Below are positions 7,486 to 15,865 of a stretch of 41,068 bases of DNA, in pieces. Position 1 is the stretch's first letter, and each line of letters starts with the position of its first letter. The notes beneath the pieces were generated by a model. It was given only the letters and a program-made list of their open reading frames with translations. It was not told the DNA's origin and made no database searches. Origin of the DNA: an uncultured Acinetobacter sp. (lineage in GTDB: Bacteria; Pseudomonadota; Gammaproteobacteria; Pseudomonadales; Moraxellaceae). The stretch covers positions 1-41,068 of the forward strand of contig NZ_CANLSL010000024.1 of NCBI RefSeq assembly GCF_947493735.1, read 5' to 3'. Position numbers and translations under genes: made by a program.

Positions 7486-8517
7486 TTAGTGATGCAAAGT
7501 GTTCTGTTCTCGGTATTGTGTTGGTGTCATTTGCATTTCTGTTTTAAAGGCTCGGATAAAGTTTGCTGAGGTGGAATAGCCCAGTTCATCGGCGATTTCA
7601 GTGATACTTTTATCTGTATCAATTAAAGCGGTTTTAGCACGTTCTATGATGATCTGCATGCGCATGCTATGAAAATCTTGTCCGTGTTTTTTCAGATAGC
7701 GCTGTACGGTTTTGGTCGATAGATTCAGTAGTTTTGCACATTCTGCAAGGGTTGGAATGTGATAGGCTTCTTGCAACATCATCCGAATCCAAGCTTCCAT
7801 TTCATCACTATCAGAGAGTTGTTTCATAAGCTCTTGGCAGCGTTGTTCAACGACTTTTAAACTATAAATATCTGCCATCGGCAAGCGAATATCTAAAGTG
7901 GTAATGGGTAAGACAAACTGAATCCCAGTCTGAATCAGATGTTGAAAATGAAAAGTCACACGATCGAGTTGATGATATTTTTGCAGATGGCGTGGTTGTG
8001 CGATCGAAAGATAGACATGGTAGGGCGGATGGTTGCGCCCAAGCAGTTCAATCAGATTGTGATAAAAGGCAATGGCAATCGCTTCAATATGAAAATTGAC
8101 ATTGAGCGTACTCATCGGCATGGAAGGCTCGAAGCTTAAAAAAACTTGTGTTTCGCTTTCTCTGATCTTGAGTTGAAAGTTTGGAATAATCAGTTTGAAA
8201 TATTGTGCAATCAGCTCGATTGCTTGGCGTGCAGTTTCACTGGTCATTGCCACATAACCGACGAGGCTGTGAGAGCTGAGCTTGAGTGTTGAGCCAAGTT
8301 CAAAAGCCAAATCGGCATTTTGTGGATACTTCAAACACAGTTCGACAAAGCGCTCAATTTGAGAAATAGACAGTTTGGCATCTTCATCCTGTAGAATTTT
8401 CTGAATTGGCAAGCCTGATTCTACAAGGATTTCCGCCACAGCAATGCCACGCTGTTGTAGCAGTTCAATGACTTTTAAATAATAGCGCGCAGGGAAAATC
8501 GGGATATTTCGATCCAT
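7486..8517 (-). CDS. alkR: AraC/XylS-family regulator, probable alkane-responsive activator AlkR
   Basis: 343 residues. An N-terminal ~230-residue domain of the OruR/ArgR-like ligand-sensing type precedes a C-terminal AraC double helix-turn-helix (about 250-335), with the recognisable blocks PTLAECAKLLNLSTKTVQRYLKKHG and ITEIADELGYSTSANFIRAFKTEMQMTPTQYR. It is divergent from alkM. In Acinetobacter ADP1 an AraC/XylS-type protein, AlkR, encoded next to alkM is required for its alkane induction, so the same role is inferred. The start is the ATG at 8517. A two-copy direct repeat in the shared intergenic region is its likely binding site. Confidence 0.85.
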   Translation of the reverse strand: MDRNIPIFPARYYLKVIELLQQRGIAVAEILVESGLPIQKILQDEDAKLSISQIERFVELCLKYPQNADLAFELGSTLKLSSHSLVGYVAMTSETARQAIELIAQYFKLIIPNFQLKIRESETQVFLSFEPSMPMSTLNVNFHIEAIAIAFYHNLIELLGRNHPPYHVYLSIAQPRHLQKYHQLDRVTFHFQHLIQTGIQFVLPITTLDIRLPMADIYSLKVVEQRCQELMKQLSDSDEMEAWIRMMLQEAYHIPTLAECAKLLNLSTKTVQRYLKKHGQDFHSMRMQIIIERAKTALIDTDKSITEIADELGYSTSANFIRAFKTEMQMTPTQYREQNTLHH

Positions 8518-8573
8518 ACGTTATTTCTCAAACTCCTTTGTATTTACTCTTTTTAACATACATTTAAATCGCT

Positions 8574-8610
8574 TGTCTTATTATGATTATCTACTGTCTT
8601 AATATGAATA
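8574..8610 (+). promoter_or_regulatory. Candidate AlkR operator: 16-bp direct repeat with 21-bp period
   Basis: TGTCTTATTATGATTA (8574-8589) and TGTCTTAATATGAATA (8595-8610) match at 14 of 16 positions and start 21 bp apart, two helical turns. Tandem direct repeats at this spacing are typical of AraC/XylS activators. The second copy abuts the weak -35 region of a CATAAT -10 box (8632-8637) ahead of alkM. Confidence 0.65.
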
Positions 8611-8678
8611 CTTAAAAAATGATCAGCTCTGCATAATAAAGTCATGAATTACGCCGTGATGGTGCAGGAGTAACAATA

Positions 8679-9917
8679 ATGAATCAGTCAGTTGATCTTC
8701 AAGTTTTATCGCAAGCCAAGCCGTATGTGGATAAAAAGCGTCGTCTTTGGATGCTTGGTATCGTTGTACCCAATATTGCCAATACCGTATTGCTCGGTTA
8801 TCAGTTTGGACCGAAATCGACGAAAAAATTATTTGCTTTTGCAGGTCCTCTCGTCTTGCATGTGATCATTCCAAGCATTGATAAAATGATGGGTGCCGAT
8901 CCTGACAATCCGCCTGAGCAAGCGATTGCAGATTTAGAAGACGATCCGTACTATGCTCGTGTGGTGAAATTATTCATCCCATTTCAATATGCTGCCAATA
9001 TTTATGGCTTGTACCTTGCGAGTAAAAAATCTACGCCACTCGCTGATCAAATTGGCATTGGTCATATGCTCGGTGTGGTCAATGGCGTCGCAATTAACAC
9101 GGCACATGAACTGAGCCATAAACCTGGTAAGCTTGAGCATTATCTGTCGCATCTTGCACTTGCGCCGACAGGTTATAACCATTTCCGTATTGAACATCCT
9201 TATGGGCATCATCGCCGTGTAGCGACACCTGAAGATCCTGCGTCATCGCAAATGGGAGAAACTTTTTGGCAATTTTGGCCTCGCACTGTCGTTGGTAGCT
9301 TTAAATCTGCGATTGAGATTGAAACTCGTCGTTTAGAACGTAAAGGCAAAAAATTCTGGTCATTGGAAAATGAGCTATTACAAGGTTGGGGGATGAGTGT
9401 TGCTTATCATGCGTTGACCTTAAAAATGTTTGGTACACGTATTTTGCCAACGCAGATTGCGCAAGCTTTGCAGGGTATTACGCTGTTCGAAGCGGTGAAT
9501 TATATGGAACATTATGGTTTGAAGCGTGAAGATTTGGGGAACGGTCGTTATGCACGCACCATGCCTGAACACAGTTGGAATAATAATAGTAAATTCAGTA
9601 ATGTTTTGCTCTATCAGCTACAACGTCATTCTGACCATCATGCCTATCCAACTCGCAGTTTCCAATCGCTACGTCATTATGAAGATGTTCCACAATTGCC
9701 AATGGGGTATGCGAGTTTGTTCTTACCTGTGATGATTCCAAAGCTATGGTTTAAGTTGATGGATGAACGTGTCATTGCCCATTATGACGGTGATATGGAT
9801 AAAGTGAACGTCTATCCAAAAGCGAAAAAATCATTGTTGAAAAAGTATGCACATCTTTGGAAAAAGAAAGAGTCTGCTGAAATCGCATCAAAAACTGTAA
9901 ATAAGGAAGCAAAATAA
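8679..9917 (+). CDS. alkM: Alkane 1-monooxygenase (AlkB/AlkM-type membrane non-heme diiron hydroxylase)
   Basis: 412 residues. An integral inner-membrane enzyme that hydroxylates the terminal carbon of n-alkanes using O2 and electrons from rubredoxin/rubredoxin reductase. All diiron histidine motifs are present: HELSH (143-147), EHPYGHH (172-178), the AlkB-specific NYMEHYG (274-280) and LQRHSDHH (314-321). The C-terminal ~40 residues are lysine-rich and cytosolic. A GCAGGAG ribosome-binding site precedes the ATG. Rubredoxin genes are not nearby, as is also the case in Acinetobacter ADP1. Chain-length preference cannot be judged from this. Confidence 0.96.
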   Translation: MNQSVDLQVLSQAKPYVDKKRRLWMLGIVVPNIANTVLLGYQFGPKSTKKLFAFAGPLVLHVIIPSIDKMMGADPDNPPEQAIADLEDDPYYARVVKLFIPFQYAANIYGLYLASKKSTPLADQIGIGHMLGVVNGVAINTAHELSHKPGKLEHYLSHLALAPTGYNHFRIEHPYGHHRRVATPEDPASSQMGETFWQFWPRTVVGSFKSAIEIETRRLERKGKKFWSLENELLQGWGMSVAYHALTLKMFGTRILPTQIAQALQGITLFEAVNYMEHYGLKREDLGNGRYARTMPEHSWNNNSKFSNVLLYQLQRHSDHHAYPTRSFQSLRHYEDVPQLPMGYASLFLPVMIPKLWFKLMDERVIAHYDGDMDKVNVYPKAKKSLLKKYAHLWKKKESAEIASKTVNKEAK

Positions 9918-10015
9918 GAGGGTAAAAGAAAAAGTTGCATAAAATCATCCATGCGTACCCTATGCAATCAACGATTTTGGTTTACACTAAACGCTGATTT
10001 TTAGGGTGCGGATTC

Positions 10016-10504
10016 ATGCGTTTTTACCAACGGCGAGAGATACAACAATTGCAATTGCCTACTGGGCTAAAACAGTGGCTGATCGCAGACGGCTCGCTCA
10101 CCCAACAACTCACTCAACTGTCGAACGGACAATTCCACGTCATTCCGATGAATGAATATTTTCAACGATTATCGCAGATCGATGCGTTGTGGATGAATAT
10201 GCCTGCACAACACATTGCGTGGGTGAGAGAAAGTGATTTGTATGGTAGCGATGATACGCCGTGGGTCAGCGCCAAAAGTATTTTTCCAATTTTAAGTCTG
10301 AATAAACAAGCTCGAATTTTTAAACATATCGGACGACAGCCGATTGGACGGTTGCTGTTTCAACGTACTACGCCATTATGCCAGCGTCGGATTCTAAAAT
10401 TAGATGACGGCTGGACACGGCAAAGTTGCTATACTTGGCATGGTTGTCAATTTATTGTACAAGAAACTTTCTTAAACACTTTTGAACAATTTATCCAAAA
10501 ATAA
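10016..10504 (+). CDS. ubiC: Chorismate pyruvate-lyase (UbiC)
   Basis: 162 residues, the usual size. It converts chorismate to 4-hydroxybenzoate and pyruvate, the first committed step of ubiquinone synthesis. Family blocks are WLIADGSLTQQL, AWVRESDLYGSDDTPWVSAKS, IGRQPIGRLLF and the C-terminal QFIVQETFL. Sequence identity in this family is low, but the order of motifs and the ubiA gene only 14 bp downstream make the call firm. It starts at the ATG after TAGGGTGCGGATTC. Confidence 0.93.
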   Translation: MRFYQRREIQQLQLPTGLKQWLIADGSLTQQLTQLSNGQFHVIPMNEYFQRLSQIDALWMNMPAQHIAWVRESDLYGSDDTPWVSAKSIFPILSLNKQARIFKHIGRQPIGRLLFQRTTPLCQRRILKLDDGWTRQSCYTWHGCQFIVQETFLNTFEQFIQK

Positions 10505-10518
10505 ATGCGGAAAGTATT

Positions 10519-11400
10519 ATGCAAATACAAGTCGCCAGCACGTGGCGAGAGCGATTCCAAGCCTATTATTATCTGTGCCGTTTTGATAAGCCGATCGGTA
10601 CTGAGCTGGTGCTTTGGCCGACTATGTGGGCGCTTTGGATTGCAGCGAAAGGTATGCCATCACTCGGTATTTTGATTCCGATGGTTTTGGGTGTGATCTT
10701 TATGCGGGCGGCGGGCTGTGCGATTAATGATTTTGCCGATCGTAAAGTCGATGGTCATGTTGAACGTACCAAAACTCGTCCACTGGCATCAGGTGTTATT
10801 CAGCCGATCGAAGCGATTTGGGTGTTTTTAATTCTAGTTTTGGCGAGTGCCTGTCTATTATTTTTCTTACCCGTTGAAACGTTTTATTGGTCGTTTGGTG
10901 CGCTGTTTCTGGCTTTCATTTATCCATTTATGAAGCGCTATACCCATTTGCCACAGGTGTTTTTGGGGGCGGCATTTTCATGGTCAATTCCGATGGCATA
11001 TACCGCAGTCGGGCAAACGCCTGATCTGACCTGTTGGTTATTGTATTTTGGCAATTTGGCTTGGACGGTGGCATACGACACCCAATATGCGATTACCGAT
11101 CGGGAATATGATCTTAAAATTGGCGTGAAGTCTACAGCGATCTTATTTGGCAAATATGATTTACAGATCATCGGGCTATTGCAATTGAGCAGTTTACTGT
11201 TGCTTGCTTGGGCGTTTTGGCGTGAGCAATTGTTGCCGTGGGCGGCACTCGGTCTGTTTGTGGTCGCTGTTGATTTTATCTATCAAGCAGTGAAAACCAA
11301 AGATCGTGATCCTGCCATCTGTTTTTGGGCATTTCGACATAATCGTTGGGTCGGCTTAATCATTTGGCTGGGGATTGTTTTGGCACAATTGCTGGCTTAA
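10519..11400 (+). CDS. ubiA: 4-hydroxybenzoate octaprenyltransferase (UbiA)
   Basis: 293 residues with about eight or nine membrane segments. It attaches the polyprenyl tail to 4-hydroxybenzoate from UbiC in the inner membrane. Both Mg-prenyl-diphosphate motifs are visible: NDFADRKVD (70-78) followed by RTKTRPLASG, and YDTQYAITDREYD (186-198). A GCGGAAAG site precedes the ATG. It forms a two-gene operon with ubiC that ends in a terminator. Confidence 0.97.
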   Translation: MQIQVASTWRERFQAYYYLCRFDKPIGTELVLWPTMWALWIAAKGMPSLGILIPMVLGVIFMRAAGCAINDFADRKVDGHVERTKTRPLASGVIQPIEAIWVFLILVLASACLLFFLPVETFYWSFGALFLAFIYPFMKRYTHLPQVFLGAAFSWSIPMAYTAVGQTPDLTCWLLYFGNLAWTVAYDTQYAITDREYDLKIGVKSTAILFGKYDLQIIGLLQLSSLLLLAWAFWREQLLPWAALGLFVVAVDFIYQAVKTKDRDPAICFWAFRHNRWVGLIIWLGIVLAQLLA

Positions 11401-11472
11401 ATAAGCGTATTTTTGCCGACAATAGCTGATGATGATCTGATCAATTTATACAAAGATGATTTAATTTGGTAT

Positions 11473-11500
11473 AAAGTATCGTAGACACGGTACTTTTTTT
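11473..11500 (+). terminator. Terminator of ubiCA
   Basis: A 10-bp stem AAAGTATCGT/ACGGTACTTT (one G-U pair) with an AGAC tetraloop and a T run, 72 bp after the ubiA stop. Confidence 0.8.
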
Positions 11501-11548
11501 ATGCCTAAATAAGTTTGGAAAAAACAACATGATGTAAGGAGTACGTCA

Positions 11549-12829
11549 ATGAAAATAGCCAATAACAACGGTGCTTTGGGTGCGAAAAGTGCAAAAAAAA
11601 GTGCAAAGGGGCTCAAGTATCTCGTCGGGATGACCATGTTGGCATCAGCGGTGATGATGGCGGGATGTGATGATGACGATGATGATAATTATCAAAGCGA
11701 TGACAATAGTTATGTCTCTGAAACCAGTTATACCGCTGGTACCATTCCAACCAATGCCAGCAAAGTCGATGTCATGACCTATAACATGCCATACAGCGAT
11801 GGCGATACCCACGAAGCCACGGCTATGGTGATCTATCCGAAAACAGCAAAACCAAGTGATGGCTGGCGTGTGGTGGTGTGGACACACGGTACGACGGGTG
11901 TTGGTGATAGCTGTGCGCCTAGTCAGATGGAGATGAATGAAAACTTCTTAGTCACTGCGAATAATTTATTAGAACGTGGCTATGTGATTGTTGCGCCAGA
12001 TTATGAAGGTTTGGGTAAAGCGGGGATTCACCCATATTTGAATCTGCAAAGTGAAGCCAATTCTGCGATCTATGCGGTGGATGCCTTTAAAGAAAAATAT
12101 GGTAGCCAGTTGCAAGGGGATTGGATGTCGATCGGTCAATCTCAAGGTGGACATGCCTCACTGGGCGTAGCACAATTTGCCAATGATGATGAAAACTATA
12201 AAGGTGCAGTTGCCACAGCTCCTGCTTCTAGCTTGGGTTATATCATCACTGAGGTTGCTCCACAGGCGATTAGTGGGATAGAAATGCAAAATAAAAACTA
12301 TGCAATTCGAGTTTATTCAGAGTTACTGTCTTATGCTGCGTATGTTGGTGTAGGCATCAAAGCGTATATGCCAAGTTTTAATTATAATGAGATATTTCAT
12401 TCACAGGCCTATAACGTAGCATTGAGTGCTGAAGGAACAAATGGTGATAATGGATTGTGTTTGGATGATATGATCGCTAATTATTATACGGATATTCAAA
12501 CTTATCTTGCGCAAAATCCTTCTGCAAAAGTGATAGACTATCCTGCATTAACTGACGATTTCTTAGAAAACGAAACGATTGCAGAATTTTTAGCAAGTTC
12601 ACAGCCTGGTACAGTGAAACTCGATAAGCCTATCTATGTTGTTCAAGGTACATTGGATGCAGCTGTCCCATATCAAGTCACTCAAGCTTTAGTTAATGGT
12701 ATGAATCAGCTTGGAACAACACCACAAGTGCAATTGGATCTCGTTGAGGGTGCAGGACATACACAAGCGATTATTGATCGTAATGAACAAATCATGGACT
12801 TTATCGAAGCCAACATGCCAGCTTCTTAA
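11549..12829 (+). CDS. Secreted lipoprotein alpha/beta-hydrolase (secretory-lipase-like esterase)
   Basis: 426 residues. A long basic n-region and a hydrophobic stretch (24-39) end in a lipobox with C40, so it should be lipid-anchored. Directly after the cysteine comes a run of six aspartates encoded by GAT/GAC repeats, then an acidic linker. The hydrolase domain shows WTHGTTG (111-117), the nucleophile elbow GQSQGG with S198, D370 in QGTLDAAVP and H404 in GAGHTQ, a complete Ser-Asp-His triad resembling secretory lipases (LIP family). C122 and C304 may form a disulfide. The substrate is unknown; ester or lipid hydrolysis is inferred. An AAGGAG site supports the start. Confidence 0.8.
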   Translation: MKIANNNGALGAKSAKKSAKGLKYLVGMTMLASAVMMAGCDDDDDDNYQSDDNSYVSETSYTAGTIPTNASKVDVMTYNMPYSDGDTHEATAMVIYPKTAKPSDGWRVVVWTHGTTGVGDSCAPSQMEMNENFLVTANNLLERGYVIVAPDYEGLGKAGIHPYLNLQSEANSAIYAVDAFKEKYGSQLQGDWMSIGQSQGGHASLGVAQFANDDENYKGAVATAPASSLGYIITEVAPQAISGIEMQNKNYAIRVYSELLSYAAYVGVGIKAYMPSFNYNEIFHSQAYNVALSAEGTNGDNGLCLDDMIANYYTDIQTYLAQNPSAKVIDYPALTDDFLENETIAEFLASSQPGTVKLDKPIYVVQGTLDAAVPYQVTQALVNGMNQLGTTPQVQLDLVEGAGHTQAIIDRNEQIMDFIEANMPAS

Positions 12830-12851
12830 TGTTGATGAAGTCAAATACAAA

Positions 12852-12880
12852 AAAACCTAGATTATTGATCTAGGCTTTTT
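12852..12880 (+). terminator. Terminator after the lipoprotein esterase
   Basis: Stem CCTAGAT/ATCTAGG with a 5-nt loop, flanked by A and T runs. It could also stop transcription coming from the tRNA on the other strand. Confidence 0.8.
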
Positions 12881-12906
12881 CATTTTAGAGTGAATCACTC
12901 AAAATT

Positions 12907-12982
12907 TGGCTCTCCCACCTGGGCTCGAACCAGGGACCTGCGGATTAACAGTCCGTCGCTCTACCGACTGAGCTATGGGAGA
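12907..12982 (-). tRNA. tRNA-Asn (anticodon GTT)
   Basis: Read on the minus strand, a complete 76-nt cloverleaf: acceptor TCTCCCA/TGGGAGA, D arm AGCTCAGTCGGTAGAGC, anticodon loop CTGTTAA (GTT, asparagine), T arm CCTGGTTCGAGCCCAGG, discriminator G and encoded CCA (12907-12909). Confidence 0.98.
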
Positions 12983-13069
12983 ATGTGCAAGCGATTGTAT
13001 GGACTAATACATCTTAGGTCAAGGATTTTACTCATTAAAATATAAAATCAGCCTTTGATTGTTGCAATT

Positions 13070-13660
13070 TTAGTCATTCTCTTTGTGATCAATGCGCTTT
13101 TGTTCAGGCTGAACTTCACGTGCCTCGCCATCAATGACGCTTGAGTCGTTACTCGCACCACGACCGCCCATTTGCTGGCGTTGCATCTCTTGCATTTGAC
13201 GCATCATATCGGCAAAAGGATTGTTTGGATCATTGGTATTACCAGACATACCACCCATCATTTTTTCCATCATCGCTTGTTGGCGCTTTTGCATTGCTTT
13301 CATGGCTGAGTTTCTAAACATGGTTTGCACGGCAGGAATAAGCATTAATACTGCAATGAGATCTGACCACAAACCAGGAATGGCAAGCAGTAAGCCTGCA
13401 ATCGCACGAGGTAAATATTTACCTACATTGGGGTCATTCGCCATTTGCCCTGACATTTGAATTTGTTGCATCTGCGGCATAATGTGCGCGACGCTACTAC
13501 GCAATATCGTAAAGCCAATCATGGCAGCGAAGATAAACCAAAAGAATACGTACCAACCGCTACCGACCAAATCACCGACCACGATCCACGTTACGATCTC
13601 GGTCACGATGGCAATCAATACTAATAAAATCAGACCCATTTCGGTGCTTTGCAACCTCAT
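13070..13660 (-). CDS. fxsA: FxsA family membrane protein
   Basis: 196 residues. Three or four hydrophobic segments fill the first ~125 residues, including the family signature IAGLLLAIPGLWSDLIAVLMLIP. The rest is a cytosolic tail unusually rich in methionine and glutamine (KRQQAMMEKMMGGM, MMRQMQEMQRQQMGG), then acidic. E. coli FxsA is known for affecting exclusion of phage T7 by plasmid F; the normal cell role of the family is not established. It is divergent from ruvC. Confidence 0.85.
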   Translation of the reverse strand: MRLQSTEMGLILLVLIAIVTEIVTWIVVGDLVGSGWYVFFWFIFAAMIGFTILRSSVAHIMPQMQQIQMSGQMANDPNVGKYLPRAIAGLLLAIPGLWSDLIAVLMLIPAVQTMFRNSAMKAMQKRQQAMMEKMMGGMSGNTNDPNNPFADMMRQMQEMQRQQMGGRGASNDSSVIDGEAREVQPEQKRIDHKEND

Positions 13661-13789
13661 TTAGACAATTTAAAATCAAAAAATATGGCGTTTAATTTAA
13701 CCCATCACCACGCCAAACGCACGAGCACATAGGTTTTTTAAAACGATTTATGTAACAATAGTGACGTTTTGAAAAATTTAAAGGGCAAA

Positions 13790-14335
13790 ATGACAATAAT
13801 CATCGGTATCGATCCTGGTTCAAGGCTTACAGGCTATGGCATCATTGAGAAAGACGGCACCAAACTGCGCTTTATCGATGCAGGGACGATTCGTACCGAA
13901 AGCCAAGAAATTCCTGAGCGATTGAAACGGATTTTTGCAGGAGTTGATCGTATTGTTCGGTTTCATCAACCGACCGAAGCTGCGGTTGAGCAAGTCTTTA
14001 TGGCGCAAAATCCTGATTCTGCTTTAAAACTCGGACAGGCACGAGGCGCAGCTATTGCAGCACTGGTCAATCTCGATCTGAAAGTCGCAGAATATACCGC
14101 ACGTCAAATCAAACAGTCTGTTGTCGGCTATGGTGCGGCAGATAAAGAACAAGTACAAATGATGGTGATGAAATTACTCAATCTCTCTGTTAAACCGCAA
14201 GCCGATGCGGCTGATGCTTTGGCAGCGGCTATTTGTCATGCGCATGCTTCTGGAAGCTTGAATAAACTTGCTGTGCTCAATGCCTTAGGTGGTGGGATGG
14301 CACGTGGGCGAGGGCGAGGAGTACGTAGACGTTAA
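13790..14335 (+). CDS. ruvC: Holliday junction resolvase RuvC
   Basis: 181 residues. A dimeric endonuclease that cuts four-way junctions made in recombination, working with RuvAB. The four catalytic acids are visible: D8 ([12 protein letters not shown]), E67 (AAVEQVF), D139 and D142 ([14 protein letters not shown]). I chose the ATG at 13790, which has AAAGGG four bases upstream; an in-frame TTG at 13769 would add seven residues. The C-terminus is arginine/glycine-rich ([11 protein letters not shown]). ruvAB are not adjacent. Confidence 0.97.
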   Translation: MTIIIGIDPGSRLTGYGIIEKDGTKLRFIDAGTIRTESQEIPERLKRIFAGVDRIVRFHQPTEAAVEQVFMAQNPDSALKLGQARGAAIAALVNLDLKVAEYTARQIKQSVVGYGAADKEQVQMMVMKLLNLSVKPQADAADALAAAICHAHASGSLNKLAVLNALGGGMARGRGRGVRRR

Positions 14336-14419
14336 ATGGTTTAAAAATCATGTTAAATCAATAAATTGTGATACTTATTGCAAAATGTGTTAGCTTCCAG
14401 TTTCCTAACGGAGAAAATT

Positions 14420-15185
14420 ATGAAAGGGACACTTTTATTCGGCTGTATATTCACTATCTGTTCATCAACGTTTTTTGCAGATGACCTCGCACCAACGCGT
14501 ACAGAAACAGGTGCGATTGACGTCAAAAAAGACTTTCGCCTTGAAGCGGATCTTGGCTATTTGGTGAATAATACCGAATCTGACGGGGAAAGCACCACTA
14601 AAGAAAATTTAAACTTCCACATGCTCTATCAACGTCAAAAAATAAATTTAGGGACAAGAGGTCGTTGCGGAAGCGGTGAGTGGTAATGTTGATGACGCTG
14701 ATAATAATGTCGAGCGTTATTTACTTTCTGGCAAGCTTTTACATCGTAGCTCAGAAACTGTATACCAATTTGCAAAATTATCTGCTGAAAAAGATTTGAG
14801 CAGTGCATTTGATTATCAGCTGAGCCTAACAGTCGGTGTCGGAAAAGACTTTATCAAAACTGATATTCAAACTTTATCTGCGGAAATTGGTGCAGGTTAT
14901 CGTCATAGCAAAGAGCGTGTGGCACCACAAGATACTTTGGATGAGGCGATCGGTACAGTTGCAGCTTTTTATCAATATCAAATCACACCATCGGTACGTT
15001 TCAATCAAGATTTAAGCTATGAATATGGTGATGAAGCGCAAACTTTACGTTCACGTACCGCACTCTCTGCGGATTTAACCCAAAGCTTTGCAGCCGTTGC
15101 AAGCTATAACATTAAAGATACTTCTGCTGATGCAGGGGATAGCCGTGATTCGTTACTGTCTTTAGGTTTGCGTTATAAATATTAA
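14420..15185 (+). pseudogene. DUF481 (YdiY-like) outer-membrane protein, frameshifted
   Basis: The first reading frame (ATG 14420, after ACGGAG) gives a signal peptide ending SSTFFA|DD and a beta-rich start (FRLEADLGYLVNNTESDGESTTKENLNF...), but stops at 14686. The rest of the family is in another frame from about 14655 to 15185, ending SLLSLGLRYKY with a C-terminal aromatic as in outer-membrane beta-barrels. Removing one G from GGG at 14651-14653 restores a continuous N-L-G-Q-E-V-V-A-E-A reading that fits the family (YQRQ...GQEL.A.AVS). So this is a +1 frameshift: a real disruption or a sequencing error. The native family is called a putative salt-induced outer-membrane protein. Confidence 0.8.
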
Positions 15186-15201
15186 TCTAAGCAATTTCAT
15201 T

Positions 15202-15231
15202 AAAAAACCTCTCAAATTTGAGAGGTTTTTT
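15202..15231. terminator. Bidirectional terminator between the DUF481 gene and greA
   Basis: A perfect palindrome, AAAAAACCTCTCAAA joined to its reverse complement, with A and T runs at both sides. It sits between convergent genes. Confidence 0.9.
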
Positions 15232-15251
15232 ATTCTGACAAAGATGAAAAT

Positions 15252-15728
15252 TTATAAATATTCAACTTTAACGATTTCATACTCTACTTCGCCTTGTGGC
15301 GTGGTGATTTTGGCGTCTTCACCTTCATTTTTACTGAGTAGACCACGTGCGATCGGTGAGTTCACTGAGATTTTATTTTGTTTAAAATCCGCTTCGTCAT
15401 CACCAACGATTTTATAAGTCTTTTGTTCTTCGGTATCTAAATTTTCAATAGTCACGGTAACGCCAAAGACCACACGACCATTTTGTTCTAAGTCTTTGAC
15501 ATCGATCACTTGTGCAGCGCCAAGTTTGCCTTCGATATCTTGAATACGACCTTCACAGAAGCCTTGTTGTTCACGGGCGGCATGATACTCGGCGTTTTCT
15601 TTTAAGTCGCCGTGTTCACGTGCTTCTGCGATCGCTTGCGTAATGCGTGGGCGTTCTTCAGATTTGAGATGTTGTAATTCTTTTTCCAGTGCAGCTTTGC
15701 CTTCTGGCGTCATTGGATAGCGTTGCAT
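15252..15728 (-). CDS. greA: Transcription elongation factor GreA
   Basis: 158 residues from the ATG at 15728, which follows GTGAGGA; an upstream in-frame start at 15800 would add an unrelated 24 residues and is rejected. GreA rescues backtracked RNA polymerase by stimulating transcript cleavage. The N-terminal coiled coil carries the acidic tip D41/E44 in [18 protein letters not shown], and the C-terminal FKBP-like domain contains the [14 protein letters not shown] block. It follows carB on the same strand, but a strong terminator and a candidate promoter lie between, so it is probably separately transcribed. Confidence 0.97.
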   Translation of the reverse strand: MQRYPMTPEGKAALEKELQHLKSEERPRITQAIAEAREHGDLKENAEYHAAREQQGFCEGRIQDIEGKLGAAQVIDVKDLEQNGRVVFGVTVTIENLDTEEQKTYKIVGDDEADFKQNKISVNSPIARGLLSKNEGEDAKITTPQGEVEYEIVKVEYL

Positions 15729-15772
15729 ATTTTCCTCACTATCTGTTTCACTAGGCTGAGCACAGATTGATA

Positions 15773-15800
15773 ATGATACATACAGATCATTCACTTTCAA
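15773..15800 (-). promoter_or_regulatory. Candidate greA promoter
   Basis: On the minus strand TTGAAA (15800-15795), a 16-bp spacer and TATCAT (15778-15773), upstream of the greA ATG and downstream of the carB terminator. Confidence 0.5.
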
Positions 15801-15817
15801 TATGCCCAGTTCAAATT

Positions 15818-15850
15818 AAAAAAATCCGCCACCTCCGTCAGAGATGGCGG
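15818..15850 (-). terminator. Terminator of the carA-carB transcript
   Basis: On the minus strand, stem CCGCCATCTC/GAGGTGGCGG (10 bp, one G-U pair), loop TGACG, then ATTTTTTT. It begins 16 bp after the carB stop. Confidence 0.93.
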
Positions 15851-15865
15851 AAGTGTCGATGGTGT

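Noticed and set aside
9937..9975. TTGCATA...TATGCAA inverted repeat upstream of ubiC
   Set aside because: Only 7-bp arms with a long spacer and no supporting context; could be chance.
13769..13789. TTG start for ruvC giving seven extra residues
   Set aside because: The ATG at 13790 has a good AAAGGG site and gives the normal RuvC N-terminus.
15729..15800. Longer greA product starting at 15800
   Set aside because: The extra 24 residues do not resemble GreA and include the candidate promoter; the ATG at 15728 has a clear ribosome-binding site.
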